Position numbers and translations under genes: made by a program
Part shown: positions 52,848-62,704 of the stretch, in pieces
Layout: each line of letters starts with the position of its first letter
How positions within the stretch are numbered: position 1 is the stretch's first letter
Assembly (NCBI GenBank): GCA_902363835.1
Contig: CABJBM010000008.1
Coordinates: 62,001-126,000 of the forward strand
DNA: 64,000 bases
Reading direction: 5' to 3'
Origin: Lachnospiraceae bacterium
GTDB lineage: Bacteria; Bacillota; Clostridia; Lachnospirales; Lachnospiraceae
The notes under the pieces: model-generated
Database searches by the model: none
What the model was told of the DNA's origin: nothing
The model's input: only the letters and a program-made list of their open reading frames with translations

Positions 52848-54455
52848 TCAGTCCTTTTCCTCATAATCAAAATAATCAAAGTCCGCATATGCATGGCTTC
52901 CTGTAAAGTCCTGGCAGCAGATTCCAACAAATGCCCCAGTAAACCGTTCAATCTTTCGTTCTTTGAAATACTCATCTGAGAGCTTACTATATTCTATATA
53001 TCCTCCTGCCGGATTCCATGACAATCCGTCAGTAGAATAATAGAATCTTCCCATATCATAAGAAACCTCTGCACGCAGATACACCCTCCCCTTATCCGGG
53101 ATCACAATTTCTTCCTTCAGCGGATAGGAAAATTGATTTAAGTCATTAATCATAAGATTAATAATCCTTCCCTTTTCTTCATCTCTGCTCACATACAGAT
53201 AAATATAGTTTGTTGTATCATAAAAACAAGTAAGTCCCGCCATCTGCTGGAAATTCCCGGGTTCAAATTCCAGCGAAGTTTCTGCTCTGAATACAAAACT
53301 CTGCTGGCGTCTGGCAACAAAACTTTGGCGAAATCTGGAACTCAGTGATTCATGCCCATATAGTCTTAAATAACCGTTTCTCTCTGTCAGGGACATCATA
53401 CTTTCATCCAAGGGAATACGGAGCGTCTGGAAGCAATTATCCAGTTCAGGGCTGTCAAAATCTTGCCGTACCGGAGCCTTTTCCACAACGTATTCTTCCA
53501 GACCCGGGGCTTCAACCAACACCTCTGCCGTATGCCCTCCGCTGTCTAACCGCAGCCAGCCATCCTCTGTCCATTTTACCTTCTGTATAGCAGTCTCCCT
53601 TCCCATTATGGAACGGCCTTTCGAGGGCAATGGTCGCCCGCACAAATGTACCATATACCATTCTCCGGCCTGAGTTTCTACCAGGTCTGCATGACCTGTC
53701 CGCTGCAAAGGCAGCGTACAGTCATACCGGGAAGTCATGACCGGATTCTCTGGATCCGTCTCATAGGGTCCGTCAATCCGTCCGGCTCTTGCCATGGTAA
53801 CTGCATGATTATAGAATGTACCTCCTTCTGCGGTTAACAGATAATAGATTCCGTTACGTTTGTATAGATGAGGTCCCTCTACAGTTCCAAGCCCGCTTCC
53901 CTTGAAAATCACTTTTCTTTCCCCTATCAGTGCTTTCTCTTCGGAAGAATATTCCTGTAAGATAATTCCCTCCCACTGTGGAAATCCTACCTTGGGGCCC
54001 TCTCTATGGCTTAGCAATGCGTTTACCAGCCACTTACGGCCATCCTCATCATGGAATAAAGATGGGTCTATTCCGCTTCCGTGCAGATACACAGGAGCTG
54101 ACCAAGGACCTTCTATCCGGTTGGCTGTTGTCAGATAATTCCTGCAATCCCAAAAGCTTCCTGACACATTCTTTACATCCGTGTAAACCAGATAAAAAAT
54201 GCCCTGGTCATAAGTAAGACATGGCGCATAAATACCGCCTGAATCAGGATTTCCCTCCATATCAAGAAGTTTTAACGTATTTAAGGGATGGGCGATCAGT
54301 TTCCAGTTTACCAGATCCTTTGACTTATGTATTTGTACCCCCGGAAACCATTCAAACGTGGATGTGGCAATAAAATATTCGTCTTTCACCCTTACAATGG
54401 ATGGATCCGGATTAAATCCCCGAAGAATCGGATTTTCTATCTTTCTCATATGCAT
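52848..54455 (-). CDS. Glycoside hydrolase family 43 (beta-xylosidase type)
   Basis: A 535-residue cytoplasmic enzyme (no signal peptide). The N-terminal five-bladed propeller has the general base Asp in GFNPDPSIV, the pKa-modulating Asp in GSGIDPSLFHDEDG and the general acid Glu in GTVEGPHLYK. The C-terminal 200 residues form the beta-sandwich typical of GH43 subfamily 11/12 xylosidases. The first ATG is adjacent to the permease stop; the second ATG (54449) has better spacing from AAAGGA and may be the true start. It is the last gene of a transporter operon, so it likely cleaves imported xylo- or arabino-oligosaccharides. Confidence 0.93.
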   Translation of the reverse strand: MHMRKIENPILRGFNPDPSIVRVKDEYFIATSTFEWFPGVQIHKSKDLVNWKLIAHPLNTLKLLDMEGNPDSGGIYAPCLTYDQGIFYLVYTDVKNVSGSFWDCRNYLTTANRIEGPWSAPVYLHGSGIDPSLFHDEDGRKWLVNALLSHREGPKVGFPQWEGIILQEYSSEEKALIGERKVIFKGSGLGTVEGPHLYKRNGIYYLLTAEGGTFYNHAVTMARAGRIDGPYETDPENPVMTSRYDCTLPLQRTGHADLVETQAGEWYMVHLCGRPLPSKGRSIMGRETAIQKVKWTEDGWLRLDSGGHTAEVLVEAPGLEEYVVEKAPVRQDFDSPELDNCFQTLRIPLDESMMSLTERNGYLRLYGHESLSSRFRQSFVARRQQSFVFRAETSLEFEPGNFQQMAGLTCFYDTTNYIYLYVSRDEEKGRIINLMINDLNQFSYPLKEEIVIPDKGRVYLRAEVSYDMGRFYYSTDGLSWNPAGGYIEYSKLSDEYFKERKIERFTGAFVGICCQDFTGSHAYADFDYFDYEEKD

Positions 54456-55295
54456 TTATCCTTTCACCGCACCGGCAGACATTGCCTCCGGAAGCTTTGC
54501 ACTTACAAACATATATCCAATAATACTGGGGATCGTAGCAACCACCAGGCCGGCACCGATGGGGCCCCAGCTGGTCGCATATTCTCCTACCATGGACATG
54601 ATTCCCACCGTAAGAGTCTTTAACCCAGCTTTATTAATGAAGGTATTTGCAAACATCAATTCATTCCATGCCGTAAGATAGGTAAAAATAGAAACTGTAG
54701 CCAAAGCTGGCTTCACCATGGGAAGCATGATCTGAACAAATGCCTGATAAATATTGCATCCGTCAATCACTGCTGCCTCCTCCATTTCTAATGGTATTGT
54801 CTTAAAAAATATGGTCAGTACATTGATTGCCAGGGGAATCGCAAATCCTACATAAGGTAAAATTAATGACAACCTGGTATTCAGGATTCCCACTTTGCTG
54901 AAATTCAAAAATAAAGGCAGCAGGGAAGCATGGACCGGAATCATCATTCCCATTGTAATAAATAGAAGATATGCATTGCTTAGTCCCCACTTGAGCCGTG
55001 CAATTGCATATGAGGCCATGGTAGATATAATAATCGTAATGATAATAGTGGAACCGGTAATAATCACACTGTTCATCAAATAAAGACCCACCTTTGCTCC
55101 GCCAATTGCCACCAAATAATTATGAAATACCCATGGGGATGGCAGGCCAAGTACATTTCCCCCAAATATTTGTGTATTATCCTTTAAAGAAAACATAATC
55201 AGCCACAAGAGTGGAAATATCTGGATAACTGCATATAAGCACAGAATCACAAATACCATTTTCTTGGCGATTCCTGATTGTTTCACTTGATTCAT
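54456..55295 (-). CDS. Carbohydrate ABC transporter permease (MalG type)
   Basis: A 279-residue CUT1 permease with six membrane segments. The EAA loop appears as EMEEAAVIDGCNIYQAFVQIMLPMVKPA. It ends with the GGAPAGAMSG-like tail usual in these proteins. It is directly upstream of the GH43 gene (stop and start abut) and 13 bp downstream of the partner permease. No ATPase gene is present in this operon, so a shared MsmX-type ATPase is expected. Confidence 0.93.
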   Translation of the reverse strand: MNQVKQSGIAKKMVFVILCLYAVIQIFPLLWLIMFSLKDNTQIFGGNVLGLPSPWVFHNYLVAIGGAKVGLYLMNSVIITGSTIIITIIISTMASYAIARLKWGLSNAYLLFITMGMMIPVHASLLPLFLNFSKVGILNTRLSLILPYVGFAIPLAINVLTIFFKTIPLEMEEAAVIDGCNIYQAFVQIMLPMVKPALATVSIFTYLTAWNELMFANTFINKAGLKTLTVGIMSMVGEYATSWGPIGAGLVVATIPSIIGYMFVSAKLPEAMSAGAVKG

Positions 55296-55308
55296 GGTGT
55301 ACTCCTCT

Positions 55309-56193
55309 CTAATAGGTATACTGCTTGGGCTTCCAGAGATTGATTAACACTGTGAAAACCAGACATTCGATTACAATAAACATAGCCATGGAACTTCCAT
55401 ATCCATAAAGATTTTTCTTAAAAATATTTGTATACATCAGTGTACTTGCAACTTCCGTAGCGTGATTCGGGCCGCCTCCGGTCAGCACATAAATAAGGTC
55501 AAATGTTTTCAGAGATCCGATTACTGCAAGCACCATAGAAGTCTTAATGGTTGGAAGAATCAGTGGTATGATAATTCTGACTGCTGTCTGGAATCTGGTA
55601 GCTCCATCAATCTCAGCTGCCTCAAAGATATCCTGGGGAATCCGTTTTACCCCTGAATAAATTAAAAGCATATGATAGCCAATATACTGCCAGATCACTA
55701 CTACAAAGGTACACAGCAGCGCAGTGTCCGGATTTCCAAGCCATGCAACTGCCTTATTCAGAAACCCCAGCTTCATTCCAATGGAATTAAGCATGCCATA
55801 GGTAGGATTATAAATCATTCCCCATAGCTGTCCTAATACCACAGAGGACAGAAGTACCGGTAAAAAAAAGACTGTCCTGAAAAACCCTTCTCCTTTAACT
55901 CCCCTGGCCAGTATAATTGCCAGTACCGTCGCAGGTACCAATTCCCCAATGACTGAAAGCCCTGCCAGTAAAAGGGAATTCTTAAGCGCTGCTACAAATC
56001 CATCCGTATTATGTATAAACAGGGATTTATAGTTAGCCAGCCCCACAAACACCTTTTTCGTAATCCCATTCCATTCCGTCAAACTGTAATAGAAAGACAT
56101 TCCAATGGATGTAACTACCACAAACAAGAATATCAACAGTGATGGGAATATAAATATGAGGATCGCCTTTTTATTACTCAACATCTTATTCAT
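55309..56193 (-). CDS. Carbohydrate ABC transporter permease (MalF/UgpA type)
   Basis: A 294-residue CUT1 permease with six membrane segments and the EAA loop DIFEAAEIDGATRFQTAVRIIIPLILPT. The start at 56193 follows AAAGGAG; the frame extends further upstream without a ribosome site. It lies between the binding protein and the second permease, and forms the heterodimeric pore with the latter. Confidence 0.93.
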   Translation of the reverse strand: MNKMLSNKKAILIFIFPSLLIFLFVVVTSIGMSFYYSLTEWNGITKKVFVGLANYKSLFIHNTDGFVAALKNSLLLAGLSVIGELVPATVLAIILARGVKGEGFFRTVFFLPVLLSSVVLGQLWGMIYNPTYGMLNSIGMKLGFLNKAVAWLGNPDTALLCTFVVVIWQYIGYHMLLIYSGVKRIPQDIFEAAEIDGATRFQTAVRIIIPLILPTIKTSMVLAVIGSLKTFDLIYVLTGGGPNHATEVASTLMYTNIFKKNLYGYGSSMAMFIVIECLVFTVLINLWKPKQYTY

Positions 56194-56253
56194 GGTTATC
56201 TCCTTTTCGAAAGAGCAGTCCATGAAAAGGACTGCTCTCATCATTTCTTAAAC

Positions 56254-57564
56254 TTACTGTAAAAAGGTTTTATGCTTTTCTATAAACTCGTCCGGAGTGA
56301 TTGTCTTCATAAAAGTTTCTGTCACCGTTTCCAAATGGGTGGTCGCTTTTTCACTTGTCAATGCAGTATCCCACCACAAGGACAGACCGGTACAGTTTTG
56401 ATACAGGTTATAGGCATCTACCAGCAGTTGATTTTCAATCGTGCTTGTATCCACCTCGCTCTTCCATGTAGGCAGGCCTGCACCGCTGGTAAATACATTC
56501 TTTGAAAAGCTCTCACACATAAACTTATATACTTCCACTACCTTTTCCGGATTTTTTGCCTCGCTGTTTATCATAAAAGTCTGGTCAGCTCCCCCCAGAA
56601 ATTCATTCGGATCACCTTTCCCGCCTTCCACCACAGGGAAATTCAGTGCAACAATATCGTCTTTTATAGGAGAATCAAAGATATTTGCGCATAACCAGCT
56701 TCCGTTATAATACATGGGCATCCCGCCTGCCAAAAACACTGCCTGGGATTCATCCTTGCTGATTGCAATAGCACCCTCTGTAAACGCCCCCGCGTCAATC
56801 ATCCCCTGATACAGCTCTACAGACTTTTTGATTTCCGGAGTGTCAATGGTTGCTTTACCATTAACCACCTGATTGACATAATCTGTTCCAGCTTCCCGCA
56901 TAGTCAGGGCATTTAAATACATGGCGGCAGTCCAGGTATCCTTAGCACCTACACACATGGGAGTGATTCCCTTGTCTTTAAATACATTGATTGCATTCAT
57001 CAATTCATCATAGGTTGCCGGCAGTTCCAGGCCAGCCTCCTCAAACATGGATTTATTACAATACAACAGTCCAATGTTCACGCGGGTTGGAAGTCCATAC
57101 AGCTTGCCATCGTATATAAAATTATTGGTAGTACCTTCTATTATCTTTGCTTTTGTCTCCTCATCCATGTAATCATCCAGACACATTACCTTTCCTGCAT
57201 CTACAAATGCTTTAGAAAAGCCGCCTCCCCAGCTGTAGAAAATGTCCGGCGCCTCACCGCCTGCTATAGCTGTTTTAATTTTCGTCTTATATGCGTCTCC
57301 GGAATCCGCAACAGCATCAATGACAAAGTCCACTTCCGGAAACTTTTCCTCCATTTCTACTAAGGTCTTCTTAAAGCTTTCCGCAGTTCCTCCGTTTCCT
57401 TCGGGCCATACATGCCACAAGGAAATTTTTATCTTATCCCCAGACTGGATTTCTTTCCCTGCAACACTTTCCGGCGTCTTCTCAGAAGAAGATCCTCCAC
57501 ACCCTACAAGCCCTATTGCCATAGAAGCCGCTAAAATCATTGTCAATACTCTTTTCAACTTCAT
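56254..57564 (-). CDS. Sugar-binding lipoprotein of ABC transporter
   Basis: A 436-residue extracellular solute-binding protein (family 1). The signal ends in lipobox LVGC at about residue 22. The mature protein has ISLWHVWPEGNGG near the start, DIFYSWGGGFSKAFVDAG and MPMYYNGSWL. It is the first gene of the operon and is divergent from the YesM kinase gene; the 263-bp gap contains the promoters of both. Confidence 0.93.
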   Translation of the reverse strand: MKLKRVLTMILAASMAIGLVGCGGSSSEKTPESVAGKEIQSGDKIKISLWHVWPEGNGGTAESFKKTLVEMEEKFPEVDFVIDAVADSGDAYKTKIKTAIAGGEAPDIFYSWGGGFSKAFVDAGKVMCLDDYMDEETKAKIIEGTTNNFIYDGKLYGLPTRVNIGLLYCNKSMFEEAGLELPATYDELMNAINVFKDKGITPMCVGAKDTWTAAMYLNALTMREAGTDYVNQVVNGKATIDTPEIKKSVELYQGMIDAGAFTEGAIAISKDESQAVFLAGGMPMYYNGSWLCANIFDSPIKDDIVALNFPVVEGGKGDPNEFLGGADQTFMINSEAKNPEKVVEVYKFMCESFSKNVFTSGAGLPTWKSEVDTSTIENQLLVDAYNLYQNCTGLSLWWDTALTSEKATTHLETVTETFMKTITPDEFIEKHKTFLQ

Positions 57565-57764
57565 TTTCCTTACCTCCCGTGAATTTCATTTGTGCTTTGT
57601 TTGCTATGAAAACAGTATAGCTGCCATTTCCTTTATTTTAAACTGAATAAAATGACCTTTTATCCCGAATATTTTTACTTTTCCGGTATGGACTTCCTGT
57701 CTTTCTCATTTTCTTTCCAGATTTTTTTACATTTACCTGCTTTTTTTACCATTTACCAAGCATC

Positions 57765-57794
57765 TTGCTTTTTAAGAATCTCCTTTGCTATAAT
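57765..57794 (+). promoter_or_regulatory. Promoter of the yesMN-type operon
   Basis: TTGCTT (57765-57770), 18-bp spacer, TATAAT (57789-57794), about 34 bp before the kinase start codon. Confidence 0.6.
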
Positions 57795-57827
57795 ATCATT
57801 ATATCATTGCGACAAAGGAGTACTGGC

Positions 57828-59600
57828 ATGGCAGCTTTGGTTTCAATTATTAAGCACCACTATTATAAAAATAAGCTACACACGAATATGCTCATTATAT
57901 TTATGATGCTGTTCATCCTTATTACCATACCTTCAATGTTTCTGGTCAGGCATTTTAATCAGAAAAATGCACAGGAGCAAATGGACCAGATATCACTTAA
58001 TAACTTATCCTTAAGCGATGCCAACCTCACACAGACCCTGAATGGAGCCGGAAAGATTTCCACCTCTCTGCTCTCAAACAATGTACTTCAAAGCTTTCTC
58101 AGAAGGCCTGATAAAATGCACGATCCCAGTGACATTGCTCTGTTAGAAAACACACTTTACAACGCATGCGCTACTTCTGCCAATCATTTATCTGCGTACC
58201 TTTATACAGCCGATGGCTTTTGTTACTTTTCAGATTCCAACGGTAAAAAACGGCTTGCGAAAACCTCTGTCCGTCAAACAGATATCTATTTTCAAATAGA
58301 AGAGGCTGATGGAAAAACCGTTTACCTGGATTCCTCCGGAGTTTATCCAGATGTGCAGGGAATATCAGTAGCAAGGATTATCAAAAATCTGGACACATTA
58401 AAGCCAATGGGAATCCTGGTTATCAACATTCCCAGTAAAGATCTGGCTTCGGCTTTTCCTGACAGCACGGTAAGCAGAGGTTTTATTCTCAGCAAAGAAA
58501 ATATCCCGGTTCTCAGCAATTTATCTTTTTCTTTTGATTATACAACACTTTTACCGCCAGAGAATCATATATCTTATATCCTTCCGGTCAAAGAAACGTA
58601 TGCCGATGGTTTCCTTTATTATAAAGCTTTGGACAACTATCCTTTTTTCATAGGTATCTTTCAGGACTTCCGTTCCATATCAGAGGTTGGATTCAGCACC
58701 TTTCTCATGATCCTGTTACTTCTGATGATTAATTTTGTTTTAATCCTTATAGGCATTTACATGATATCGGTTTCCCTTACCAGGCCAATTACTGCTCTGG
58801 CTGAAAAAATACGGCAGCTTCACAGAAAGGAATTCCGAAAAATACACACAGATTTTAAGGCCACCAATGAAATCGGATACCTTGCCTGCTCCTATAACGA
58901 GATGACGGTTGAAATCCAGGAGCTTTTAAAAAAGGAGCTTGCTGCTGAAAAGCACCGCAGACATTTGGAATTAAGTTTGCTGCAGGCCCAGTTTAAGCCG
59001 CATTTTCTTTATAATACAATTGACAGCGCAAGAACCTTATGCCTCTCCGGAGCCACAATGGAGGCACAGTCTCTTCTGAAAGCCATGGGCATTTATTATC
59101 AGACGATACTCAGCAAAGGCATGGACCTTATTCCTATAGAACATGAGCTGAACAGCATCAAACAGTATGAGACAATTTTATCCTTTCAGGATAATCATGA
59201 TTTTTTTATTCAATATGATGTATCCCGGGAAGTACGCCCCCTGCCTATATTAAAGTTCATCCTGCAGCCCTTGGTGGAAAACTGTATTAAGCATGGTCTC
59301 TATGGATTGGATGAGGGAATCATCACAGTCACCTGCCGGTTTTGCGGGGAAGATATTTTATATCTTTCTGTGGAAGACAACGGAAGGGGGATGGAACCGG
59401 AACTCGTCCGGCAAATTACCGGGAAAACTTATCTCAGTCCTTCCCGCAGTTTTGGACTTGCTGCCACGCTGGAACGGATGCAGCTTTTTTACGGACAGGA
59501 CTGCTCCTATTCCATTGACAGCACCCGGAACCAGGGAACCCTTATCTCGTTTACAATCACCCATTTTTCCAGCCACGCTCAAAAGGAGAATCCGCTATGA
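57828..59600 (+). CDS. YesM-family sensor histidine kinase
   Basis: A 590-residue membrane kinase. The start at 57828 has AAAGGAG 7 nt upstream. A first membrane segment lies near residues 20-42, then a roughly 240-residue extracellular sensor, a second segment (about 290-315), a HAMP domain and the His_kinase domain with the phospho-acceptor in QFKPHFLYNTIDS, and the ATPase N-box VENCIKHGL and G-box DNGRGM. This type usually senses sugars or a binding protein and drives an adjacent CUT1 operon. It overlaps the regulator gene by 4 bp. Confidence 0.93.
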   Translation: MAALVSIIKHHYYKNKLHTNMLIIFMMLFILITIPSMFLVRHFNQKNAQEQMDQISLNNLSLSDANLTQTLNGAGKISTSLLSNNVLQSFLRRPDKMHDPSDIALLENTLYNACATSANHLSAYLYTADGFCYFSDSNGKKRLAKTSVRQTDIYFQIEEADGKTVYLDSSGVYPDVQGISVARIIKNLDTLKPMGILVINIPSKDLASAFPDSTVSRGFILSKENIPVLSNLSFSFDYTTLLPPENHISYILPVKETYADGFLYYKALDNYPFFIGIFQDFRSISEVGFSTFLMILLLLMINFVLILIGIYMISVSLTRPITALAEKIRQLHRKEFRKIHTDFKATNEIGYLACSYNEMTVEIQELLKKELAAEKHRRHLELSLLQAQFKPHFLYNTIDSARTLCLSGATMEAQSLLKAMGIYYQTILSKGMDLIPIEHELNSIKQYETILSFQDNHDFFIQYDVSREVRPLPILKFILQPLVENCIKHGLYGLDEGIITVTCRFCGEDILYLSVEDNGRGMEPELVRQITGKTYLSPSRSFGLAATLERMQLFYGQDCSYSIDSTRNQGTLISFTITHFSSHAQKENPL

Positions 59601-61246
59601 GAAACCGATTAAAACTTCTGATCGTTGATGACGAAAAGCATGTCCGCAGCCTGTTAAAATACTGCATTGACTGGCAGTCTCTTGGAATTGAGATATGCGG
59701 GGAATGTACCTGTGCGGAAGAGGGATTGCAATTAGTAGAGGAACTACAGCCAAATATTATATTTTCTAATATCTGCATGAATTTTATGGATGGGATAGAA
59801 TTCAGCCAGAAAGTCCGGGAGGCCTATCCCTATATTAAGATTGTCCTCCTCTCCGGCCACAGCGACTTTAACTATGCTTCCCGTGGAATTGAAGCAGGTG
59901 TATCTGCTTATCTGCTTAAACCTATTGATGAGGAAAAGATTCTAACTGTCATACAAAAACTAAAGGAAGATATATTCCATGAACAGGATAGAGATAATGA
60001 ATTAGAAAAACTGAAGGAATACTTTACTGACAGCCGGGACTTTTTAATAGAAAATAATCTAAATGCACTTATGCTTCCGTCTGCAGATATCGGGAGTATT
60101 ATTCGGCGGCTCCAGTTTTTATCTGTTGATTTTTCAAATCCTCATTTTCAGGTAGCCATTGTATCCCTTTCTTCCGAGGACATTCCAGGCAATAAGAACA
60201 GTGAAAATCCTTACCTGCTTTCCATGGAATGTGCCCGGATTCTAAGTAAGGAATTGAAAATCTACGAGAATGTGTACCTTTTTTTTGATTATAATCACAC
60301 CAACGTTATTCTCTCCAACACCCCGGCTATGCCCCTTTCAAGCACGCTGGAACATGTAAAAATCATTTTACTGGAATTGCTTCCCTGCAGCGTTACAATA
60401 GGAATCGGAAATGCTGTTTCCACTTTGTCTCAAATACGCAATTCCTATCAAAATGCGGTGGAAGCGGTGAAATACCGCACGGTCACAGGCAAAAACCAGG
60501 TGATTTTATATGACTATATTAAAACCGAAAAGCAAAATTCCTCCTTCCATTTAGAAGATGCCATTGCATCCATACTGGAAGCTGTTAAATCAGAAGATCT
60601 CCCTACATCCATTGCACTGATAAACCACTGTATTACTAACCAAATTACGGATGATTATACGGATATCATTCCAATCCGTGTAACTGTTTCAACCATCATA
60701 AATCATTTATCTGATATGCTGATTCAATCCGGACTTCGTGGTACTGATGCCTTCCGCTATTCCCTGGCTGCATATGAACGTCTATTCCGCATGGAAACTG
60801 CAGCAGAATTGGAAAATATGGTTCACAATTTAATCCGTGCAATTATTGAAACCTTTTCCTCCATACGTACCGAGAAAAATATCAACACCATCCATGCCAT
60901 TCTGCGATATATGGAAAATAATTTTGAAAATCCAGACTTAAGCCTAAGCTCTGTTGCAGGCAGATTCTATCTGAATTCCAGCTATTTAAGCCGCCTTTTC
61001 AAGCTTGAAACAGATAACACCTTTACAAAATATCTGACGGAATTAAGGCTGAAAAAAGCTGCTGAGCTGCTATTGACCACGCAGCTTCGCTCATATGAAA
61101 TCAGCGAAAAGGTAGGGTTCCACGATCCCAAATATTTCAGCAGCTGTTTCAGAAAACATTATAATATGACCAGCAACAGTTACCGGCTCAACGCAAGCCA
61201 GGAACTCTTGTCGAAGAAAGAAGACTTTTTTCTAAAATCTGAATGA
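59597..61246 (+). CDS. YesN-type AraC response regulator with altered receiver
   Basis: A 549-residue protein: receiver domain (1-125), a helical linker, and a C-terminal AraC double helix-turn-helix (about 440-540) with LSLSSVAGRFYLNSSYLSRLFK and SEKVGFHDPKYFSSCFRK. In the receiver, the acidic pair Asp11-Asp12 and Lys106 (LLKP) remain, but the phospho-acceptor position is Asn58 (codon AAT at 59768-59770) in the context FSNICMNFMDG, where the family has TDI(R/C)MP. Without the Asp, normal phosphotransfer from YesM should fail. It probably activates the divergent xyloside operon. Confidence 0.93.
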   Translation: MRNRLKLLIVDDEKHVRSLLKYCIDWQSLGIEICGECTCAEEGLQLVEELQPNIIFSNICMNFMDGIEFSQKVREAYPYIKIVLLSGHSDFNYASRGIEAGVSAYLLKPIDEEKILTVIQKLKEDIFHEQDRDNELEKLKEYFTDSRDFLIENNLNALMLPSADIGSIIRRLQFLSVDFSNPHFQVAIVSLSSEDIPGNKNSENPYLLSMECARILSKELKIYENVYLFFDYNHTNVILSNTPAMPLSSTLEHVKIILLELLPCSVTIGIGNAVSTLSQIRNSYQNAVEAVKYRTVTGKNQVILYDYIKTEKQNSSFHLEDAIASILEAVKSEDLPTSIALINHCITNQITDDYTDIIPIRVTVSTIINHLSDMLIQSGLRGTDAFRYSLAAYERLFRMETAAELENMVHNLIRAIIETFSSIRTEKNINTIHAILRYMENNFENPDLSLSSVAGRFYLNSSYLSRLFKLETDNTFTKYLTELRLKKAAELLLTTQLRSYEISEKVGFHDPKYFSSCFRKHYNMTSNSYRLNASQELLSKKEDFFLKSE

Positions 61247-61342
61247 AATAAAACTCTGGCTTTTAGAAAAAGATCATACTATAATGAATTATGCGTGATA
61301 CGGCATCATGTAATTTATCATTTACGACATAGGAGAAAAACT

Positions 61343-62230
61343 TTGAGAACTAATATTGGATTGTATCTGGCTCTGCTTTTCGGCGTCTTTTCCCTTTCCA
61401 CTTCCGCAATCTTTGTGCGCCTGGCAAATGCTCCCTCTGCCATAACAGCATTTTTCCGGCTATTTTTTGCTGCAATGATTCTTTTGCCATTTTTGTTGAC
61501 CAGTAAACAAAACAAGCATCAATTGCTGTCCCTGTCTAAAAAGCAATGGATACTTGGGATTTTGTCCGGACTGCTCTTATCCGCCCATTATATGCTTTGG
61601 TTTGAGTCCCTGCGCCATACGTCAGTGGCCAGTTCAACCGTCATCGTAACATTACAGCCCCTTTTCTCCATTGCCATAGGATATGTTTTTCTGAAAGAAC
61701 GATTCCACAAGCTGGCAATCGGGGGATGCCTGATTGCCATTCTTGGCTGCTTTATGATAGGATGGGGGGATTTTCAAATAAGCTCCCAGGCCCTGTTCGG
61801 GGATTTACTGGCGTTATTGGCTGCAGGTATTATCAGCGTGTATTTTTTTATAGGCCAGGCAATCAGAAAGGAATTATCCGCGGTTCCATATTCCGTCATA
61901 AGCTATTTAAGCAGTTCCGTCTTTCTGGGATGTTATGCCTTGATCGATGGCAGCCCTTTCGCCGGCTATTCCGGAGCTACCTGGATGGCCTTTGGAGGAT
62001 TAGCGCTTATTTCAACTGTTTTTGGACAATTTGTTTTTAACTGGCTGTTAAAATGGATTCCTGCAACAGTTATATCCATGAGCATTTTAGGTGAGACCAT
62101 TGGTACTTGTATCCTGGCTTATTTTATTTTAAATGAGGCAATTTCCTTTCAGCAGGGTATGGGGATAGCGATTATTTTATCAGGGCTTGTACTCTTTTTC
62201 CTCAGCCCGCCAATACATAGAGACCGGTAA
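61343..62230 (+). CDS. EamA/DMT-family transporter
   Basis: A 295-residue membrane protein with ten hydrophobic segments in two EamA repeats (SAIFVRLANAPSAITAFFRL and, in the second half, ALISTVFGQFVFNWLLKW). It starts at TTG (61343), chosen because AGGAGA lies 6 nt upstream and the longer frame lacks a ribosome site. DMT proteins carry metabolites such as amino acids. It lies 97 bp downstream of the response-regulator gene and ends at a large terminator hairpin. Confidence 0.88.
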   Translation: MRTNIGLYLALLFGVFSLSTSAIFVRLANAPSAITAFFRLFFAAMILLPFLLTSKQNKHQLLSLSKKQWILGILSGLLLSAHYMLWFESLRHTSVASSTVIVTLQPLFSIAIGYVFLKERFHKLAIGGCLIAILGCFMIGWGDFQISSQALFGDLLALLAAGIISVYFFIGQAIRKELSAVPYSVISYLSSSVFLGCYALIDGSPFAGYSGATWMAFGGLALISTVFGQFVFNWLLKWIPATVISMSILGETIGTCILAYFILNEAISFQQGMGIAIILSGLVLFFLSPPIHRDR

Positions 62231-62258
62231 CAATTGTATCAATTATGAAATGAATCGG

Positions 62259-62335
62259 AATGGAAGAAATGAATTTAAATTGCGGCTGGAAATATAGTAT
62301 AGAAGCTTTTCAGCCGCAATTCAGTTTCTTCCATT
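62259..62335 (+). terminator. Large double-stem terminator
   Basis: Outer arms AATGGAAGAAA/TTTCTTCCATT and inner arms AATTGCGGCTG/CAGCCGCAATT are each perfectly paired (11 bp). It follows the EamA gene by 28 bp. Confidence 0.8.
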
Positions 62336-62419
62336 TTCTGATCTTACTTCTAAACGACTTAAAAGGTGCGACTGTATTAATGTGAATCCATTTCCAGACG
62401 GCCCAGTTGGAAGGTGTTA

Positions 62420-62461
62420 AAGGCGCCCATTTCCAGCCTAGCGGCAGAAAATGGGCGCCTT
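62420..62461. repeat. Perfect 13-bp inverted repeat
   Basis: AAGGCGCCCATTT and AAATGGGCGCCTT flank 16 nt. There is no T-run. It lies beside the transposase remnant and may be left from that element or be an isolated hairpin. Confidence 0.65.
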
Positions 62462-62469
62462 CGATATAA

Positions 62470-62643
62470 TGTCCTATCATATCCGCGATCTTCTGCGCCG
62501 GTTCTGTGAGATGGTGGGGTAATCCGGCACACGCTCATCTAAATCTAGTCCCAGAAACCATCAATAAGCCATACTGACTTGAATTTCCTGCTGGATGTGC
62601 CGTTCTGATTCGATGCCGTAGAGGTATCCCACCAATAGATATT
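62470..62643 (-). pseudogene. IS1182-family transposase fragment
   Basis: The minus strand translates as VGYLYGIESERHIQQEIQVS, a stop codon, then WFLGLDLDERVPDYPTISQN-RRRR. This is the conserved N-terminal block of IS1182-type transposases (GYLYGIRSERQLEREI, then WFLGL and STISQNRRRRF). Only about 55 codons remain, with an in-frame TGA and no other parts of the element. Confidence 0.85.
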
Positions 62644-62704
62644 ACACCAGAATTACCTAGTCAATACTGGGACATCCATTATGATGACAGTAGTAATCTT
62701 TGTT

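Noticed and set aside
62420..62461. Standard intrinsic terminator
   Set aside because: The stem is perfect but there is no T-run on either strand and a full terminator already lies at 62259-62335.
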